Assembly (NCBI RefSeq): GCF_000375485.1
Contig: NZ_AQXE01000001.1
Span: 144,856 to 208,855, forward strand
Length of the DNA: 64,000 bases
Reading direction: 5' to 3'
Source of the DNA: Desulfovibrio oxyclinae DSM 11498
GTDB taxonomy: Bacteria > Desulfobacterota > Desulfovibrionia > Desulfovibrionales > Desulfovibrionaceae
Below the pieces are notes generated by a model. It saw only the letters and a list, made by a program, of their open reading frames with translations, was not told the DNA's origin and did no database searches. The translations under genes were made by a program, and so were the position numbers. Positions 8,851 through 17,466 of the stretch are shown one piece after another. How positions within the stretch are numbered: position 1 is the first letter of the stretch; each line of letters starts with the position of its first letter.

Positions 8851-10161
8851 TTATGATTTCTTGTTGCGGCATTCCACGCTTCTGGCGTGTGCCTCAAGGC
8901 CTTCCAGTCTGGCAAGTCGGGCTATCTTGTCGCCGTGCTCGGCTACATAGCTCGGGCTTGCTGCGATGACACTGGATTTTTTGCAGAAATTTTGAACAGA
9001 CAGGGCGGAGGAGAACCGTACGGTTCGCAATGTCGGCAGAACGTGGTTCGGCCCTGCGAAGTAGTCGCCAACCGGTTCCGGGGAATGGTGACCCATGAAG
9101 ATGGCCCCCGCGTGGCGGATGGCGCCGAGGTGTGACCACGGATCGGCAAGCGACAGTTCAAGGTGTTCTGGCGCGATCCGATTGATCAAATCGGCTCCGG
9201 TAACGAGATCCTCTACAATGATGGTCGCTCCCCAGTCGGCAAGAGCCTTGGCCGCGATTTCGCCCCGCGGGAGTTCCGCGGTCTGGAGCTTGAGCTGTTC
9301 GCAGGTCTTTTCGGCCAGTTCCGGGCTGTCGGTAACAAGAATCGATGCGGCAAGCGGGTCGTGCTCGGCCTGAGAGAGCATGTCGGCGGCGAGCCATTCC
9401 GGATTGGCGGAGTCATCCGCAAGGATGGCAATTTCGCTGGGGCCAGCCACCATGTCGATGCCGATCTGCCCGATGAGTTGTGATTTGGCCGTGGCAACGA
9501 AGATGTTCCCAGGGCCCGCGATGACATCGCATGGAGCGATGCTTTCGGTGCCATAGGCAAGGGCTCCAATGGCCCATGCACTGCCGGAAAGATGGATTTC
9601 CTTCAGTCCCAGAAGTGCGGCGGTGGCGAGGATGTAGGGGTTGAGCGTACCGTCCTCGCGCGGCGGCGAGGTCACGGCAATGCTCTCAACCCCGGCGACC
9701 TGCGCCGGAATGGCATTCATGATGAGGCTGGAAATGAGCGGAGTCTCGCCGCCTTTGCCGCCGGGAACATACAGACCGACACGATCCACCGGGCGCACCA
9801 TCTGGCCGAGAATGGTGCCGTCCTCAGCAGTTGTCCACCACGAGTTTTCACGCTGCTTTTCGTGAAAGATCCGGACATTGTCGATGGCTTCCGCAAGAAT
9901 GTCTTTGTCTTCGGCCGGGATGGAGTCAAGCGCACCCAGAATGATTTCCTCGGGGACCGTCAATTGTTCGCGCGTGATTTTCGGGCAATCGAATTTGGCG
10001 GTGTATTCCACAAGCGCAGTGTCGCCACGGCTACGGATGGTGTCGAGTATTTCCCTGACAATGCCGTCAACCTTGGTGTCCGGGTCCTTGCGCCTGTCCA
10101 GCCACTGCTGGATTTCGTCCCAGTCCTGATGTCCCGTGTACGTAAGTTGTTTGCAGGGCAT
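8851..10161 (-). CDS. hisD: Histidinol dehydrogenase
   Basis: Zinc enzyme performing the last two oxidations of histidine synthesis (histidinol to histidine with 2 NAD+). It shows YVPGGKGGETPLISSL, the nucleotide/zinc region GPGNIFVATAKSQL, DMVAGPSE, and the ending APEHLELSL / GAIFMGHHSPEPVGDYFAGPNHVLPT. The start chosen is the ATG at 10161 (MPCKQLTYTG, AGAGGAG upstream), giving 436 residues, the family norm. A longer in-frame start at 10308 would run through the porin terminator. Confidence 0.95.
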   Translation of the reverse strand: MPCKQLTYTGHQDWDEIQQWLDRRKDPDTKVDGIVREILDTIRSRGDTALVEYTAKFDCPKITREQLTVPEEIILGALDSIPAEDKDILAEAIDNVRIFHEKQRENSWWTTAEDGTILGQMVRPVDRVGLYVPGGKGGETPLISSLIMNAIPAQVAGVESIAVTSPPREDGTLNPYILATAALLGLKEIHLSGSAWAIGALAYGTESIAPCDVIAGPGNIFVATAKSQLIGQIGIDMVAGPSEIAILADDSANPEWLAADMLSQAEHDPLAASILVTDSPELAEKTCEQLKLQTAELPRGEIAAKALADWGATIIVEDLVTGADLINRIAPEHLELSLADPWSHLGAIRHAGAIFMGHHSPEPVGDYFAGPNHVLPTLRTVRFSSALSVQNFCKKSSVIAASPSYVAEHGDKIARLARLEGLEAHARSVECRNKKS

Positions 10162-10260
10162 GCTGCTCCTCTGCGGCTGAGTGGTCGGAAAAATATGCTG
10201 CTTGCCGGGACGCCATCTATACCCAAGGGGTGGTGAAAAGTCGAGAGTGGGGAAGGCAAC

Positions 10261-10290
10261 AAAAAAGGGCCGGGGCAAAAGCCCCGGCCC
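10261..10290 (-). terminator. Terminator of the porin gene
   Basis: A perfect 10-bp GC stem (10267-10276 with 10281-10290) and AAAA loop is followed on the minus strand by a T6 run (10261-10266). It lies 37 bp past the porin stop and separates it from hisD. Confidence 0.9.
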
Positions 10291-10327
10291 GGTAATGTCG
10301 CTTGGCAAGCAGGTATTCGCTTACAGC

Positions 10328-11683
10328 TTAGAAGCTGTAGTTCATACCCATGGACAGCTTGTAGGCGTCTCCGCCTGCGTCGTCGCCCCAGATGTCTTCA
10401 TCCAGGTCGGCGTTCACCCAACCGAGTTCGACGTAACCGGTCAGTTCGTCGTAGATCTTGTACTGAGAGTCGAAGTTGACTTCCCAAACGTGATCTTCTT
10501 CGGTGAGGGTGTTGCCGTAAGCAACGTTCTTGTAGTCGGCGAAGTTGACGTCGTCAGCCCAGTCTTCGTCGTTGGTACCGGTGTAGTAGATGATGCGGGC
10601 GGTGTGGGTCAGGTCTTCCATGAAGGAGAAGTCGTTCATGGCGAGGCCGAGAGCCCAGAAGCCGAGCAGGTTCGGGTCGTTACCGGCGATGGCGCTGGAG
10701 AGGCCCCAGTTACCATCGGTGTAGAAGGAGCTGATAGCCCAGTCAGCAGCGAGGGTGGGCATACGCTCGGATTCGCCACCGCTGTCGGAGGAGTTTCCGT
10801 CTTCACCGGAGGTGTAAACGAAGAACAGTTCCGGGGTCACGTACTCTTCCCAGCCGGTGTAGGCCACGGAAGCGTCGAAGAGCCAACCGGACATCTTCTG
10901 AGCGTCGTCTTCAGCGTCAACGGTACCGTAGTTGAAGTCGGCCTTGGTCACGAAGTCAGCAAAGGTGCCTTCGAAAGCAACACCGGCCCACCAGGCGCCG
11001 TCCAGCTCATCGTTAGCCAGGCCGGAAGCGAAAGCGCGACCGCCGGAGAAAACGGTGCCGTTGTCAACGGATTCGCCGAGGTTGGCGTAAGCGAAGAACG
11101 GGGAGACCTTGATGTTGTCGAAGCTCATGGGAGCAACGGCAAAGTAGACGTCCTGCTGACCGAGGTGAGCGTCGGACTGACCACCGCGGGCGTAACCAAC
11201 GAGGTAGGAGATGTTCTCGGTGATCGGACCGCCTATGGTAGCAGCAGCCACTTCATCATTCAGGATCATGCCGCCGTTCAGGTCAACAGCGGAGGGCAGG
11301 GACAGGGCCTGATAACCAACGCGAGCGTTGACTTCAGTGCCGGGCCAGTTGAAATCAATGTAACCCTGCTTCAGTTCGAAAACGTTAGCGGAGCTAGCGG
11401 TGATGGCCAGTTCGTCCTGACCCCAGGTGCTGGTGCCAGCTTCAGTGTACAGCACGCCCTTGAGGTTTTCATTGGCGATGAACTGGAACTTGGTGCGAAG
11501 ACGCTGCAGAACGTTGTAGGACTGCGGCCTTTCGTCGTCGCGGTCTTCGTCAAGACCCATGTTGCTCTGCCAGTAAGCTTCGAAGGTGTAGTCACCGGAA
11601 GCTTTGATGTCAGCCGCTGCAGCGGTGGTGGCCAGGCCCAGCACGAAAGTGCAGAGCAGAGCCATCATGACAAAACGTTTCAT
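10328..11683 (-). CDS. Outer-membrane homotrimeric porin, Desulfovibrio type
   Basis: A general diffusion porin of the outer membrane. The 451-residue precursor has a signal peptide (MKRFVMMALLCTFVLGLATTAAA, cleavage after about residue 23). An acidic body of alternating amphipathic strands follows, rich in Asp, Tyr, Trp and Gly, and the chain ends in aromatic Phe (MGMNYSF), the outer-membrane insertion signal. It has its own leader and terminator. Codon use and base composition are those of a strongly expressed gene. Confidence 0.87.
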   Translation of the reverse strand: MKRFVMMALLCTFVLGLATTAAAADIKASGDYTFEAYWQSNMGLDEDRDDERPQSYNVLQRLRTKFQFIANENLKGVLYTEAGTSTWGQDELAITASSANVFELKQGYIDFNWPGTEVNARVGYQALSLPSAVDLNGGMILNDEVAAATIGGPITENISYLVGYARGGQSDAHLGQQDVYFAVAPMSFDNIKVSPFFAYANLGESVDNGTVFSGGRAFASGLANDELDGAWWAGVAFEGTFADFVTKADFNYGTVDAEDDAQKMSGWLFDASVAYTGWEEYVTPELFFVYTSGEDGNSSDSGGESERMPTLAADWAISSFYTDGNWGLSSAIAGNDPNLLGFWALGLAMNDFSFMEDLTHTARIIYYTGTNDEDWADDVNFADYKNVAYGNTLTEEDHVWEVNFDSQYKIYDELTGYVELGWVNADLDEDIWGDDAGGDAYKLSMGMNYSF

Positions 11684-11963
11684 TGTTTACCTTCCTTCTT
11701 TTGCAATTTGCGCCAAGCAATTGGCATTACCGAGTCTCCTTTTACGCGAGCCTGTGGTGGGATGCAAGGGGTAGAGGCGTGATTTTTTGAAAAAGGTACA
11801 ATTTTTTTTACGGTCCAAAAAATTGGCCCTTGCTGTTGGCGGGTTCAGGTTTATATACTCGAAATAATTGTACTTATTGTTGTCCTTGATAGCCTTTCTG
11901 TCACGCGGTATTAGTCAGGTTCTTCAAAAAAAGTCTCATTTTTCAAAAACGGAGCGCGACACG

Positions 11964-13775
11964 TTGAGTCCGGAGTACAAATTTTCAGCCACCGATTTCC
12001 CTCGCACGCCCGGGGTGTACCTGATGAAGGATTCATCGGGGAAAATCATTTATGTGGGCAAGGCGTCCAGCCTCCGGGCGCGGCTTGCTTCCTATTTCAG
12101 AGCACCCGAAGGGCTGACGCCCAAAACCCGGGCTCTGGTGGAGCGCATCGCTTCGATCGACATTCTCCTTGCTTCTTCCGAGAAGGAGGCCCTGCTTTTG
12201 GAGGCCAGTCTTATCAAGAAGCACCGTCCGCGCTACAACGTGGTGCTTCGGGACGACAAGCAGTATGTTCTTTTCCGGCTGGACAAATCGCATCGGTATC
12301 CTCGCCTTGTGATGACGCGAAAGGCTGTTCGCGATGGCGCCGTGCATTTCGGTCCGTTTACCTCTGCCGCCGCGGCCAAGCAGACATGGAAGCTCGTGGG
12401 CAAGGTTTTTCAGCTTCGTAAATGCTCCGACCACGCCTTCAACAACCGCGTTCGTCCATGTCTCTATTATGATATGGGCCAGTGCCTCGGGCCGTGCGTG
12501 CTTGATGTGGATCCTGATGAGTATCGAGAGGTCGTCAAGCGCGTGGAGTTGTTTCTTGCCGGAAGAACGTCCGAACTGCTTGATCAACTTCGCCGTGAAA
12601 TGCAAGCCGCGTCTGAAGTGTTGGAATTCGAACGGGCGGCCCGCATTCGTGACCAGATTCGTGCCGTGGAGCAGACGGTGGAACGGCAGGTTGCGGTGCT
12701 TCCTGACGGCAAAGACCTTGATGTGGCGGCCATGGCGGAAACAGTTGGCGGTCTCGGCCTCGGCCTGTTGTTCATTCGCCAGGGCAAGCTGCTCGATGAG
12801 AAACATTTCTTCTGGCCGGGCCTGACGCTGGAAGAAGGGCCCGAAGCGCTTCGCAGTTTTCTGATCCAGTTCTATACCAAGGGAAAATTCCTGCCACCAC
12901 GCATCATCGCGCCGGGTATTGAGGACCCTGAGGTTGTGTCGGAGGCCCTTTCCGAGCACTCCGGCAAGCCGGTGCGTGTGGCGGTGCCTTACGGTTCACG
13001 CGACAAACATCTTGTGGATCTCGCATCTCGCGTTGCGCTCAGGGCTGAGTCGGATCGCGAGGTGGGTGTTTCCGTCATGCTGAAAAACGCCTTGCGGTTA
13101 GACAGGGAGCCGGAGCGCATTGAAGGCGTTGACGCATCACATCTTGGCGGGCAGGGCATGCGCGTGGGGCAGGTTGTCTTTGTGGATGGGCTGCGTTCCA
13201 AGGATGATACGCGGGTGTACTCGGTACCCGAGTCCGAGGGGAGTTCCGATGACTACGCGGCCTTGGCCGAATGGGCAGCGCGTCGTGTGGAGTCCGGTCC
13301 GCCATGGCCCGACCTTGTGCTTATAGACGGTGGCAAGGGTCAGCTCGCCTCGGTGGAGCGGGCGTTGTCCGAGCACGGGGTGGACTGGCCATTGGCTTCT
13401 ATTGCCAAGGGGCCGTCGCGCCGTGCGGGAGAGTTGGAGGACAGAATATTCCGGCCGGGACGAAGCAACCCGATGAAGCTCAAACCCGGATCGCCCGAGC
13501 TACTCTTTCTGCAACGGGTGCGCGATGAGGTGCACCGTCTGGTTATCGGTGCACAGCGAAAGACCAGAAAACAGCGTGTTCTGGACAGTCAGGTGGGCTC
13601 CATAGAGGGGGTCGGTCCCAAAACGGCAAGGTTGCTGTGGGATCGCTTTGGCGGAATTGATGCCATGCTGGAGGCCACGCTGGAGGATATAATGTCCTTG
13701 CCGGGCATCGGAAAGAAACGCGCCACCGTCATTCACGAGGCGTTGGAGCGGATGCGAAAGGCCAAATCCCGCTAG
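11964..13775 (+). CDS. uvrC: Excinuclease ABC subunit C
   Basis: The dual-incision nuclease of nucleotide excision repair. From the start used here it has an N-terminal GIY-YIG domain (GVYLMKDSSGKIIYVGKASSL), a UVR motif around EVLEFERAARIRDQI, a Cys-rich region, the RNase H-like endonuclease half (IEGVDASHLGG, LVLIDGGKGQL) and a C-terminal tandem helix-hairpin-helix (SIEGVGPKTARLLW, LPGIGKKRA). The frame is open from 11868. I prefer TTG at 11964, which has GGAG 9 bp upstream and gives 603 residues, close to the family norm. The stop overlaps the converging hydrolase gene by 4 bp. Confidence 0.92.
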   Translation: MSPEYKFSATDFPRTPGVYLMKDSSGKIIYVGKASSLRARLASYFRAPEGLTPKTRALVERIASIDILLASSEKEALLLEASLIKKHRPRYNVVLRDDKQYVLFRLDKSHRYPRLVMTRKAVRDGAVHFGPFTSAAAAKQTWKLVGKVFQLRKCSDHAFNNRVRPCLYYDMGQCLGPCVLDVDPDEYREVVKRVELFLAGRTSELLDQLRREMQAASEVLEFERAARIRDQIRAVEQTVERQVAVLPDGKDLDVAAMAETVGGLGLGLLFIRQGKLLDEKHFFWPGLTLEEGPEALRSFLIQFYTKGKFLPPRIIAPGIEDPEVVSEALSEHSGKPVRVAVPYGSRDKHLVDLASRVALRAESDREVGVSVMLKNALRLDREPERIEGVDASHLGGQGMRVGQVVFVDGLRSKDDTRVYSVPESEGSSDDYAALAEWAARRVESGPPWPDLVLIDGGKGQLASVERALSEHGVDWPLASIAKGPSRRAGELEDRIFRPGRSNPMKLKPGSPELLFLQRVRDEVHRLVIGAQRKTRKQRVLDSQVGSIEGVGPKTARLLWDRFGGIDAMLEATLEDIMSLPGIGKKRATVIHEALERMRKAKSR

Positions 13776-14449
13776 ATTTCGAAGGGCTTGCCGATCTCCA
13801 TGGGCACCATCTTGGTGGATGGTGAGCTGCGATCCAGCGCGGTCTCGAAATCCTGTAGGTTCTGAAGCAGTATCGGCCACGTTCCCCAGTGCATGGGCAC
13901 CACCTGATCGCAGCCGATCATGGTGCAGGCGTGGGCCGCGTCCTCGGCGTCCATGGTGAAGCGTCCGCCGATGGGCAGAAAGGCCGTATCAATGTCGTGC
14001 CGCTCCCCGAACAGAGCCATATCGCCGAACAGGCCGGTGTCGCCCGCGTAGTAGAGGCAACGGCCGTCTTCGAACGTCAGGATGAATCCGGCGGGAGAGC
14101 CGGTGGCGGAGGAGTGCGCGGCCTGAACCATCTTGATCTTAATGCCATACCGTACGACGGTGCCGCCGATGTTCATGCCCACGCCGAGGGATTCCGGCAG
14201 GCCCTGCACGATCAGGCTCTGGATGACGTCGAAGATGGCAACCACTTCGGTGTCCAGCCGCGTGGCCAACTCAAGAGTCTGTCCCACGTGGTCCGCATGG
14301 TCGTGGGTGACAAGGATCAGGTCGGCTTCCTTGATGTCCTTGTAGGTCACCGGCGCCGCCGGATTGCCCACGAAGAACGGGTCGATGAGGATCGTGGTCT
14401 CGCGGTTTTTGATGCGAAAATTCGAATGACCGAACCAGGTGACTTCCAT
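13772..14449 (-). CDS. UPF0173-type metal-dependent hydrolase (metallo-beta-lactamase fold)
   Basis: A 225-residue protein with the THDHADHVG metal-binding motif (residues about 48-56), a second histidine region near VVPMHWGTW and Asp at YYAGDTGLFGDM, the signature of the UPF0173/UlaG-like hydrolases. The substrate is unknown. TAGGAGG lies just upstream of the ATG at 14449, and it follows the UbiX-like gene by 9 bp, so the two are probably cotranscribed. Confidence 0.87.
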   Translation of the reverse strand: MEVTWFGHSNFRIKNRETTILIDPFFVGNPAAPVTYKDIKEADLILVTHDHADHVGQTLELATRLDTEVVAIFDVIQSLIVQGLPESLGVGMNIGGTVVRYGIKIKMVQAAHSSATGSPAGFILTFEDGRCLYYAGDTGLFGDMALFGERHDIDTAFLPIGGRFTMDAEDAAHACTMIGCDQVVPMHWGTWPILLQNLQDFETALDRSSPSTKMVPMEIGKPFEI

Positions 14450-14458
14450 CGGTTCCTC

Positions 14459-15028
14459 CTAGTCGCCCCAGCGCCTGAACAGGTCGTGGGGGATATCCAG
14501 TTGATCCAGTGTCTTGCCGGCGATGAATCCGGCCAGGGCATCGACTCCGCCGGGTTCGTGGTAAAAGCCCGGGCAGGCCGGGAGTATCACGGCTCCTGCC
14601 TTGGCGGCGCGGAGCATGTTTTCCAGATGGATGACCCCAAGCGGCGTCTCGCGCGGGACGAGCACGAGCTTGCGGCCTTCCTTGAGGGTGGCGTCCGCAG
14701 CCCTGTGCAGCAGTCCTTCGCCGTATCCGTTGGCGATGGATGCCAGTGTCTTCATGGTGCAGGGGCAGATGATCATGCCGTCGTGCTTCCATGAGCCGCT
14801 GGCCGGTGGCGCGGTAATATCGTGGCAGTCGTGAAGGATGCAACCCTGGGCGAGGTCGTCCACGGTCATTCCGGTTTCGATGGCCAGCACCTTTTCAGCG
14901 GCCTCGGAGGCAATGAGGTGTGTTTCCACTCCGGGAGCTGCGGCAAGGGCTCTGGCCGTTGCCATGGCATAAGGCATCCCGCTCGCACCGGTTACGGCAA
15001 GCACGATCCTTCTGTCGGTACTGGGCAA
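14459..15028 (-). CDS. ubiX: UbiX-type flavin prenyltransferase
   Basis: Makes prenylated FMN, the cofactor of UbiD-family decarboxylases. It shows the flavin-binding start RIVLAVTGASGMPYA, the central CPCTMKTLASIANG and VLVPRETPLGVIHLENM, and the terminal PGFYHEP, in the usual order. I choose TTG at 15028 because GGAG stands 8 bp upstream and the 189-residue length fits the family. The frame is open back to 15121. No ubiD partner is in the window, so the client decarboxylase must lie elsewhere. Confidence 0.88.
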   Translation of the reverse strand: MPSTDRRIVLAVTGASGMPYAMATARALAAAPGVETHLIASEAAEKVLAIETGMTVDDLAQGCILHDCHDITAPPASGSWKHDGMIICPCTMKTLASIANGYGEGLLHRAADATLKEGRKLVLVPRETPLGVIHLENMLRAAKAGAVILPACPGFYHEPGGVDALAGFIAGKTLDQLDIPHDLFRRWGD

Positions 15029-15179
15029 ATCAATATCTCCCGGCTTTGTCCGGCATGGTGCCGAATGAAATCTTTGGGGTACATCTAAACTTTTTTTAGA
15101 ATGATAATCAAGCCGAAACACCGTTATTCTTTTGCTATCGTGGATATTTCCTTCATTTCCAAAGCCAGACGAGCTATGC

Positions 15180-15206
15180 TTGACAGTGATACCGGGGTAA
15201 TATAGT
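15180..15206 (+). promoter_or_regulatory. Promoter of tRNA-Arg
   Basis: TTGACA (15180-15185) is followed by TATAGT (15201-15206) with a short 15-bp spacer. A 17-bp spacer to TAGTAA (15203-15208) is the alternative reading. It lies immediately upstream of the tRNA. Confidence 0.6.
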
Positions 15207-15221
15207 AACCCCGTTTCGTGC

Positions 15222-15298
15222 GGGCAATTAGCTCAGATGGATAGAGCGCCAGCCTCCGGAGCTGGAGGTCGCAGGTTCGACTCCTGCATTGCCCGCCA
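15222..15298 (+). tRNA. tRNA-Arg (anticodon CCG)
   Basis: The full cloverleaf can be drawn. The acceptor GGGCAAT pairs with ATTGCCC, the D stem is GCTC/GAGC, the anticodon stem is CCAGC/GCTGG with loop CTCCGGA (anticodon CCG, reads CGG), the T arm is GCAGG-TTCGACT-CCTGC, and CCA is encoded at 15296-15298. The last 17 bases of the gene are the left half of the element's attachment duplication, so integration leaves the tRNA intact. Confidence 0.97.
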
Positions 15299-15300
15299 CG
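15282..15300 (+). repeat. attL: 19-bp attachment core in the tRNA-Arg 3' end
   Basis: TCCTGCATTGCCCGCCACG is repeated exactly at 25053-25071. It covers the 3' side of the T arm, the acceptor and the CCA, the classical target of tyrosine integrases. Confidence 0.93.
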
Positions 15301-15331
15301 CACTGAACCAACATAGTCCGATGTCGTCCAC

Positions 15332-15365
15332 AAAGCCCCTGAGAAATCAGGGGTTTTTCTTTTTT
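15332..15365 (+). terminator. Terminator after tRNA-Arg, supplied by the element
   Basis: CCCCTGA (15336-15342) pairs with TCAGGGG (15347-15353) and is followed by a long T-rich run. It lies inside the element. The chromosomal equivalent now sits beyond attR at 25091-25117. Confidence 0.85.
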
Positions 15366-15411
15366 GTGCGCCAGTGTGGTCCAATGTAATCCATTGACGA
15401 CCGGGGGTTTC

Positions 15412-15453
15412 TGTGGGTAATGCTGAGGGTAAGGGGTAGGAGGGTGTGGGTAA
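15412..15453 (+). repeat. Putative integrase arm-type sites, left end
   Basis: TGTGGGTAA occurs at 15412-15420 and 15445-15453, with a shorter GGGTAA at 15427-15432, exactly 12 bp after the first. The same pair with the same 12-bp spacing recurs near attR (24973-24993). The position between attL and the integrase gene fits arm-binding sites. Confidence 0.6.
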
Positions 15454-15492
15454 CAGCCCCGCTTAGGCATGAACTAGAACGGGAGAAAATCG

Positions 15493-16719
15493 GTGTCTCT
15501 CACGGTAAAGAAAGTCGATGCTGCAAAGCCAAGGCAGAGGAAGTATCTTTTGCCTGATGGTGGAGGCTTGAATCTTCAGGTCCTTCCCTCTGGTACGAAA
15601 TCCTTTGTCTATCGTTACCGCCGCCCGGTGAGTCGAAAAGAAAACATTCTCACCTACGGAACCTATCCTGAAATATCGCTTCGTGAGGCGCGAGAGCTTC
15701 ACCAAGAGGCGCGCAAACTTTTGTCCAAAGGGGTTGACCCCGGAGAAGAGAAGAAGAGAGCCCGAGAGAAAGCGGATGAGTCTGCCGGGAACTTTGAGGT
15801 AGTGGCCCGCGAGTGGCTGGAACGCTTTTCACCTGAGTGGAGTGATAAGAATACTCGCACCGTGAAAGGTCGCTTGGAGAAGAATGTTTTTCCTTTCGTC
15901 GGGCAAAGAAAAGTGTGGGAACTCACGGCCTCCGATATGCTGGCGGTAGTGCGTAGGGTGGAGGCGCGCGGTGCGCTGGAGACTGCAAGGCGCGTTCGTG
16001 GTTCATGCTCTCAGGTGTTTCGGTATGCCATTTCGACAGGCCGCGCGGACCGTGACCCGGCTGCGGACATTAAGGGTGTTCTTCCTCCAGTGAATAAAAC
16101 CTTGAAACACCACGCCGCCCTGACTGAGCCCAAAGAGGTAGGTGGCTTGATGAGGGCCATTGAAGAGTATTCTGGGCATTATATTGTAAAGTGTCTGCTG
16201 AAGGTGGGGGCCTACACCTTTCTGCGTTCCAGTGAATTGCGCTTTGCCGTTTGGTCCGAAATCGACCTACAGCGCGCCGAATGGCGAATCCCGGCTGAGC
16301 GGATGAAAATGAAGACTCCCCATATTGTCCCACTCTCCCGGCAGGTGGTTGAAGTGTTGCGAGGGCTCCACTCTGTTTCCCATGATGCGCCGTACGTCTT
16401 TCATGGGATTTGGAAAACCTCGAAGCCTATATCCGAGAACACGGGGAATACGGCCCTTCGGCGTATGGGGTATACCAAGGAAGAACAGACCTTCCACGGG
16501 TTGCGGGCTACGGCCTCGACATTGCTCTATGAGAACGGGTGGACTTCGGAGGTCGTGGAGCGTCAGTTAGCCCATATTGAACGCAACCAAGTGAGGGCCG
16601 CGTATGACCATGCTCAGTATTTGGAGAAGCGGAGGGTTATGATGCAGTGGTATGCGGATTACCTCGACTCCCTGAGAGAGGGCGGCAAAGTCGTTCCCTT
16701 CCCCGTGAAAGCAAGTTGA
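15493..16719 (+). CDS. int: Tyrosine site-specific integrase, P4 type
   Basis: Catalyses integration and excision of the element at tRNA-Arg. The 408 residues comprise an N-terminal DUF4102/arm-binding domain (LPDGGGLNLQVLPSGTKSF, KNILTYGTYPEISLREARE in outline), a core-binding SAM-like domain and the catalytic domain. Visible catalytic residues are Arg in FLRSSELRF, HGLR in TFHGLRATA, and His in LAHIERNQVRAAYDHAQY with the likely Tyr nucleophile in AAYDH. GTG at 15493 follows GGGAG by 7 bp. It reads away from the tRNA, as in P4-like elements and PICIs. Confidence 0.95.
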   Translation: MSLTVKKVDAAKPRQRKYLLPDGGGLNLQVLPSGTKSFVYRYRRPVSRKENILTYGTYPEISLREARELHQEARKLLSKGVDPGEEKKRAREKADESAGNFEVVAREWLERFSPEWSDKNTRTVKGRLEKNVFPFVGQRKVWELTASDMLAVVRRVEARGALETARRVRGSCSQVFRYAISTGRADRDPAADIKGVLPPVNKTLKHHAALTEPKEVGGLMRAIEEYSGHYIVKCLLKVGAYTFLRSSELRFAVWSEIDLQRAEWRIPAERMKMKTPHIVPLSRQVVEVLRGLHSVSHDAPYVFHGIWKTSKPISENTGNTALRRMGYTKEEQTFHGLRATASTLLYENGWTSEVVERQLAHIERNQVRAAYDHAQYLEKRRVMMQWYADYLDSLREGGKVVPFPVKAS

Positions 16720-16724
16720 CAGGC

Positions 16725-16743
16725 TGTTACCTGTGAGGTTACA
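16725..16743 (+). promoter_or_regulatory. Near-perfect palindrome before higB (candidate HigA operator)
   Basis: TGTTACCT-GTG-AGGTTACA has one mismatched pair. It lies just 2 bp before the toxin start, where an autoregulating antitoxin would bind. Binding by HigA is inferred from position only. Confidence 0.5.
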
Positions 16744-16745
16744 CA

Positions 16746-17024
16746 ATGATTAAGAGCTTTGCCCACAAGGGGCTTGAGGTCTTTTACCGGACCGGAAGCA
16801 CCAAGGGCATACAGGCGAAACACGCGGACAGACTCGGGCGGATGCTTGACCGTCTGGACGCTGCCACCGAAGCCCGAGACATGGCCGCGCCCGGCTATGA
16901 TCTTCATGCCCTGAAAGGCAAGCTCTGCGGCCATTGGTCCGTGAAGGTTTCCGGCAACTGGCGGTTGACCTTCCGCATTGAGGCCGGACACGCGTATGTC
17001 GTGAACTATCAGGATTACCACTAG
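16746..17024 (+). CDS. higB: Toxin HigB (RelE/ParE superfamily mRNA interferase)
   Basis: A 92-residue toxin of the HigB type, which cleaves mRNA on the ribosome. It starts MIKSFAHKGLEVFYRTGSTKGIQ, the usual HigB opening, and ends with the GHWSVKVSGNWRLTFRIE ... VVNYQDYH strand region that carries the RelE-fold active site. Toxin-first order with the antitoxin 12 bp behind is the Hig arrangement. It may stabilise the element or act as an abortive-infection module. Confidence 0.93.
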   Translation: MIKSFAHKGLEVFYRTGSTKGIQAKHADRLGRMLDRLDAATEARDMAAPGYDLHALKGKLCGHWSVKVSGNWRLTFRIEAGHAYVVNYQDYH

Positions 17025-17036
17025 GAGGGCCTCAGC

Positions 17037-17354
17037 ATGGCAACCACAAGAAAGCCGACACACCCCGGATGCATTATCCGGCATGACTACATAGAGCCTC
17101 TGGGCCTGACTGTCACCGGACTGGCGGAACACCTTGGAATCAGTCGCAAGCACCTTTCTCAGGTTTTGCACGAGAGGTCCAAGGTTACTTCCGGTCTGGC
17201 CTTGCGTCTTGCTCGTGCGTTCAACACAACCCCGGAGCTTTGGTTGAACCTCCAGCGCAAGGTTGACCTCTGGGAGGCGGAGCGGGACACGCCGGACCTC
17301 GACAAGGTGTCTCCCCTGCCGGGTGTGGCCGAAGACGGCACAGAAGCACGATAG
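17037..17354 (+). CDS. higA: Antitoxin HigA (XRE-type helix-turn-helix)
   Basis: A 105-residue antitoxin. It starts with the family's HPGCIIRHDYIEPLGLTVTGLA, and the HTH is AEHLGISRKHLSQVLHERSKVTSGLALRLARAF, followed by TTPELWLNLQRKVDLWEAE. It neutralises HigB and normally represses the operon. It has an extended C-terminal tail (about 15 residues) beyond the usual length. AGGAGGGCC stands upstream of its ATG. Confidence 0.93.
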   Translation: MATTRKPTHPGCIIRHDYIEPLGLTVTGLAEHLGISRKHLSQVLHERSKVTSGLALRLARAFNTTPELWLNLQRKVDLWEAERDTPDLDKVSPLPGVAEDGTEAR

Positions 17355-17466
17355 ACGATCTTCCGCGCCCTAGCCGAGGCCCGTACAGCCAAGGCGAAAG
17401 CCCCGGACTCCCTCCGGGGTGGGGCGCGGTCATTCAAAAGGGAGTGAGCCAAGGGAGGGCTTGAAG

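Noticed and set aside
10181..11782. 533-codon frame antisense to the porin
   Set aside because: Antisense to a gene with signal peptide, terminator and porin end; composition (Val/Gly-rich repeats) is a mirror artefact.
16716..16744. TTGACA-17-TTACAC as higB promoter
   Set aside because: The transcript would begin at or after the toxin's start codon; the -35 also overlaps the integrase stop. I kept only the palindrome as a candidate operator.
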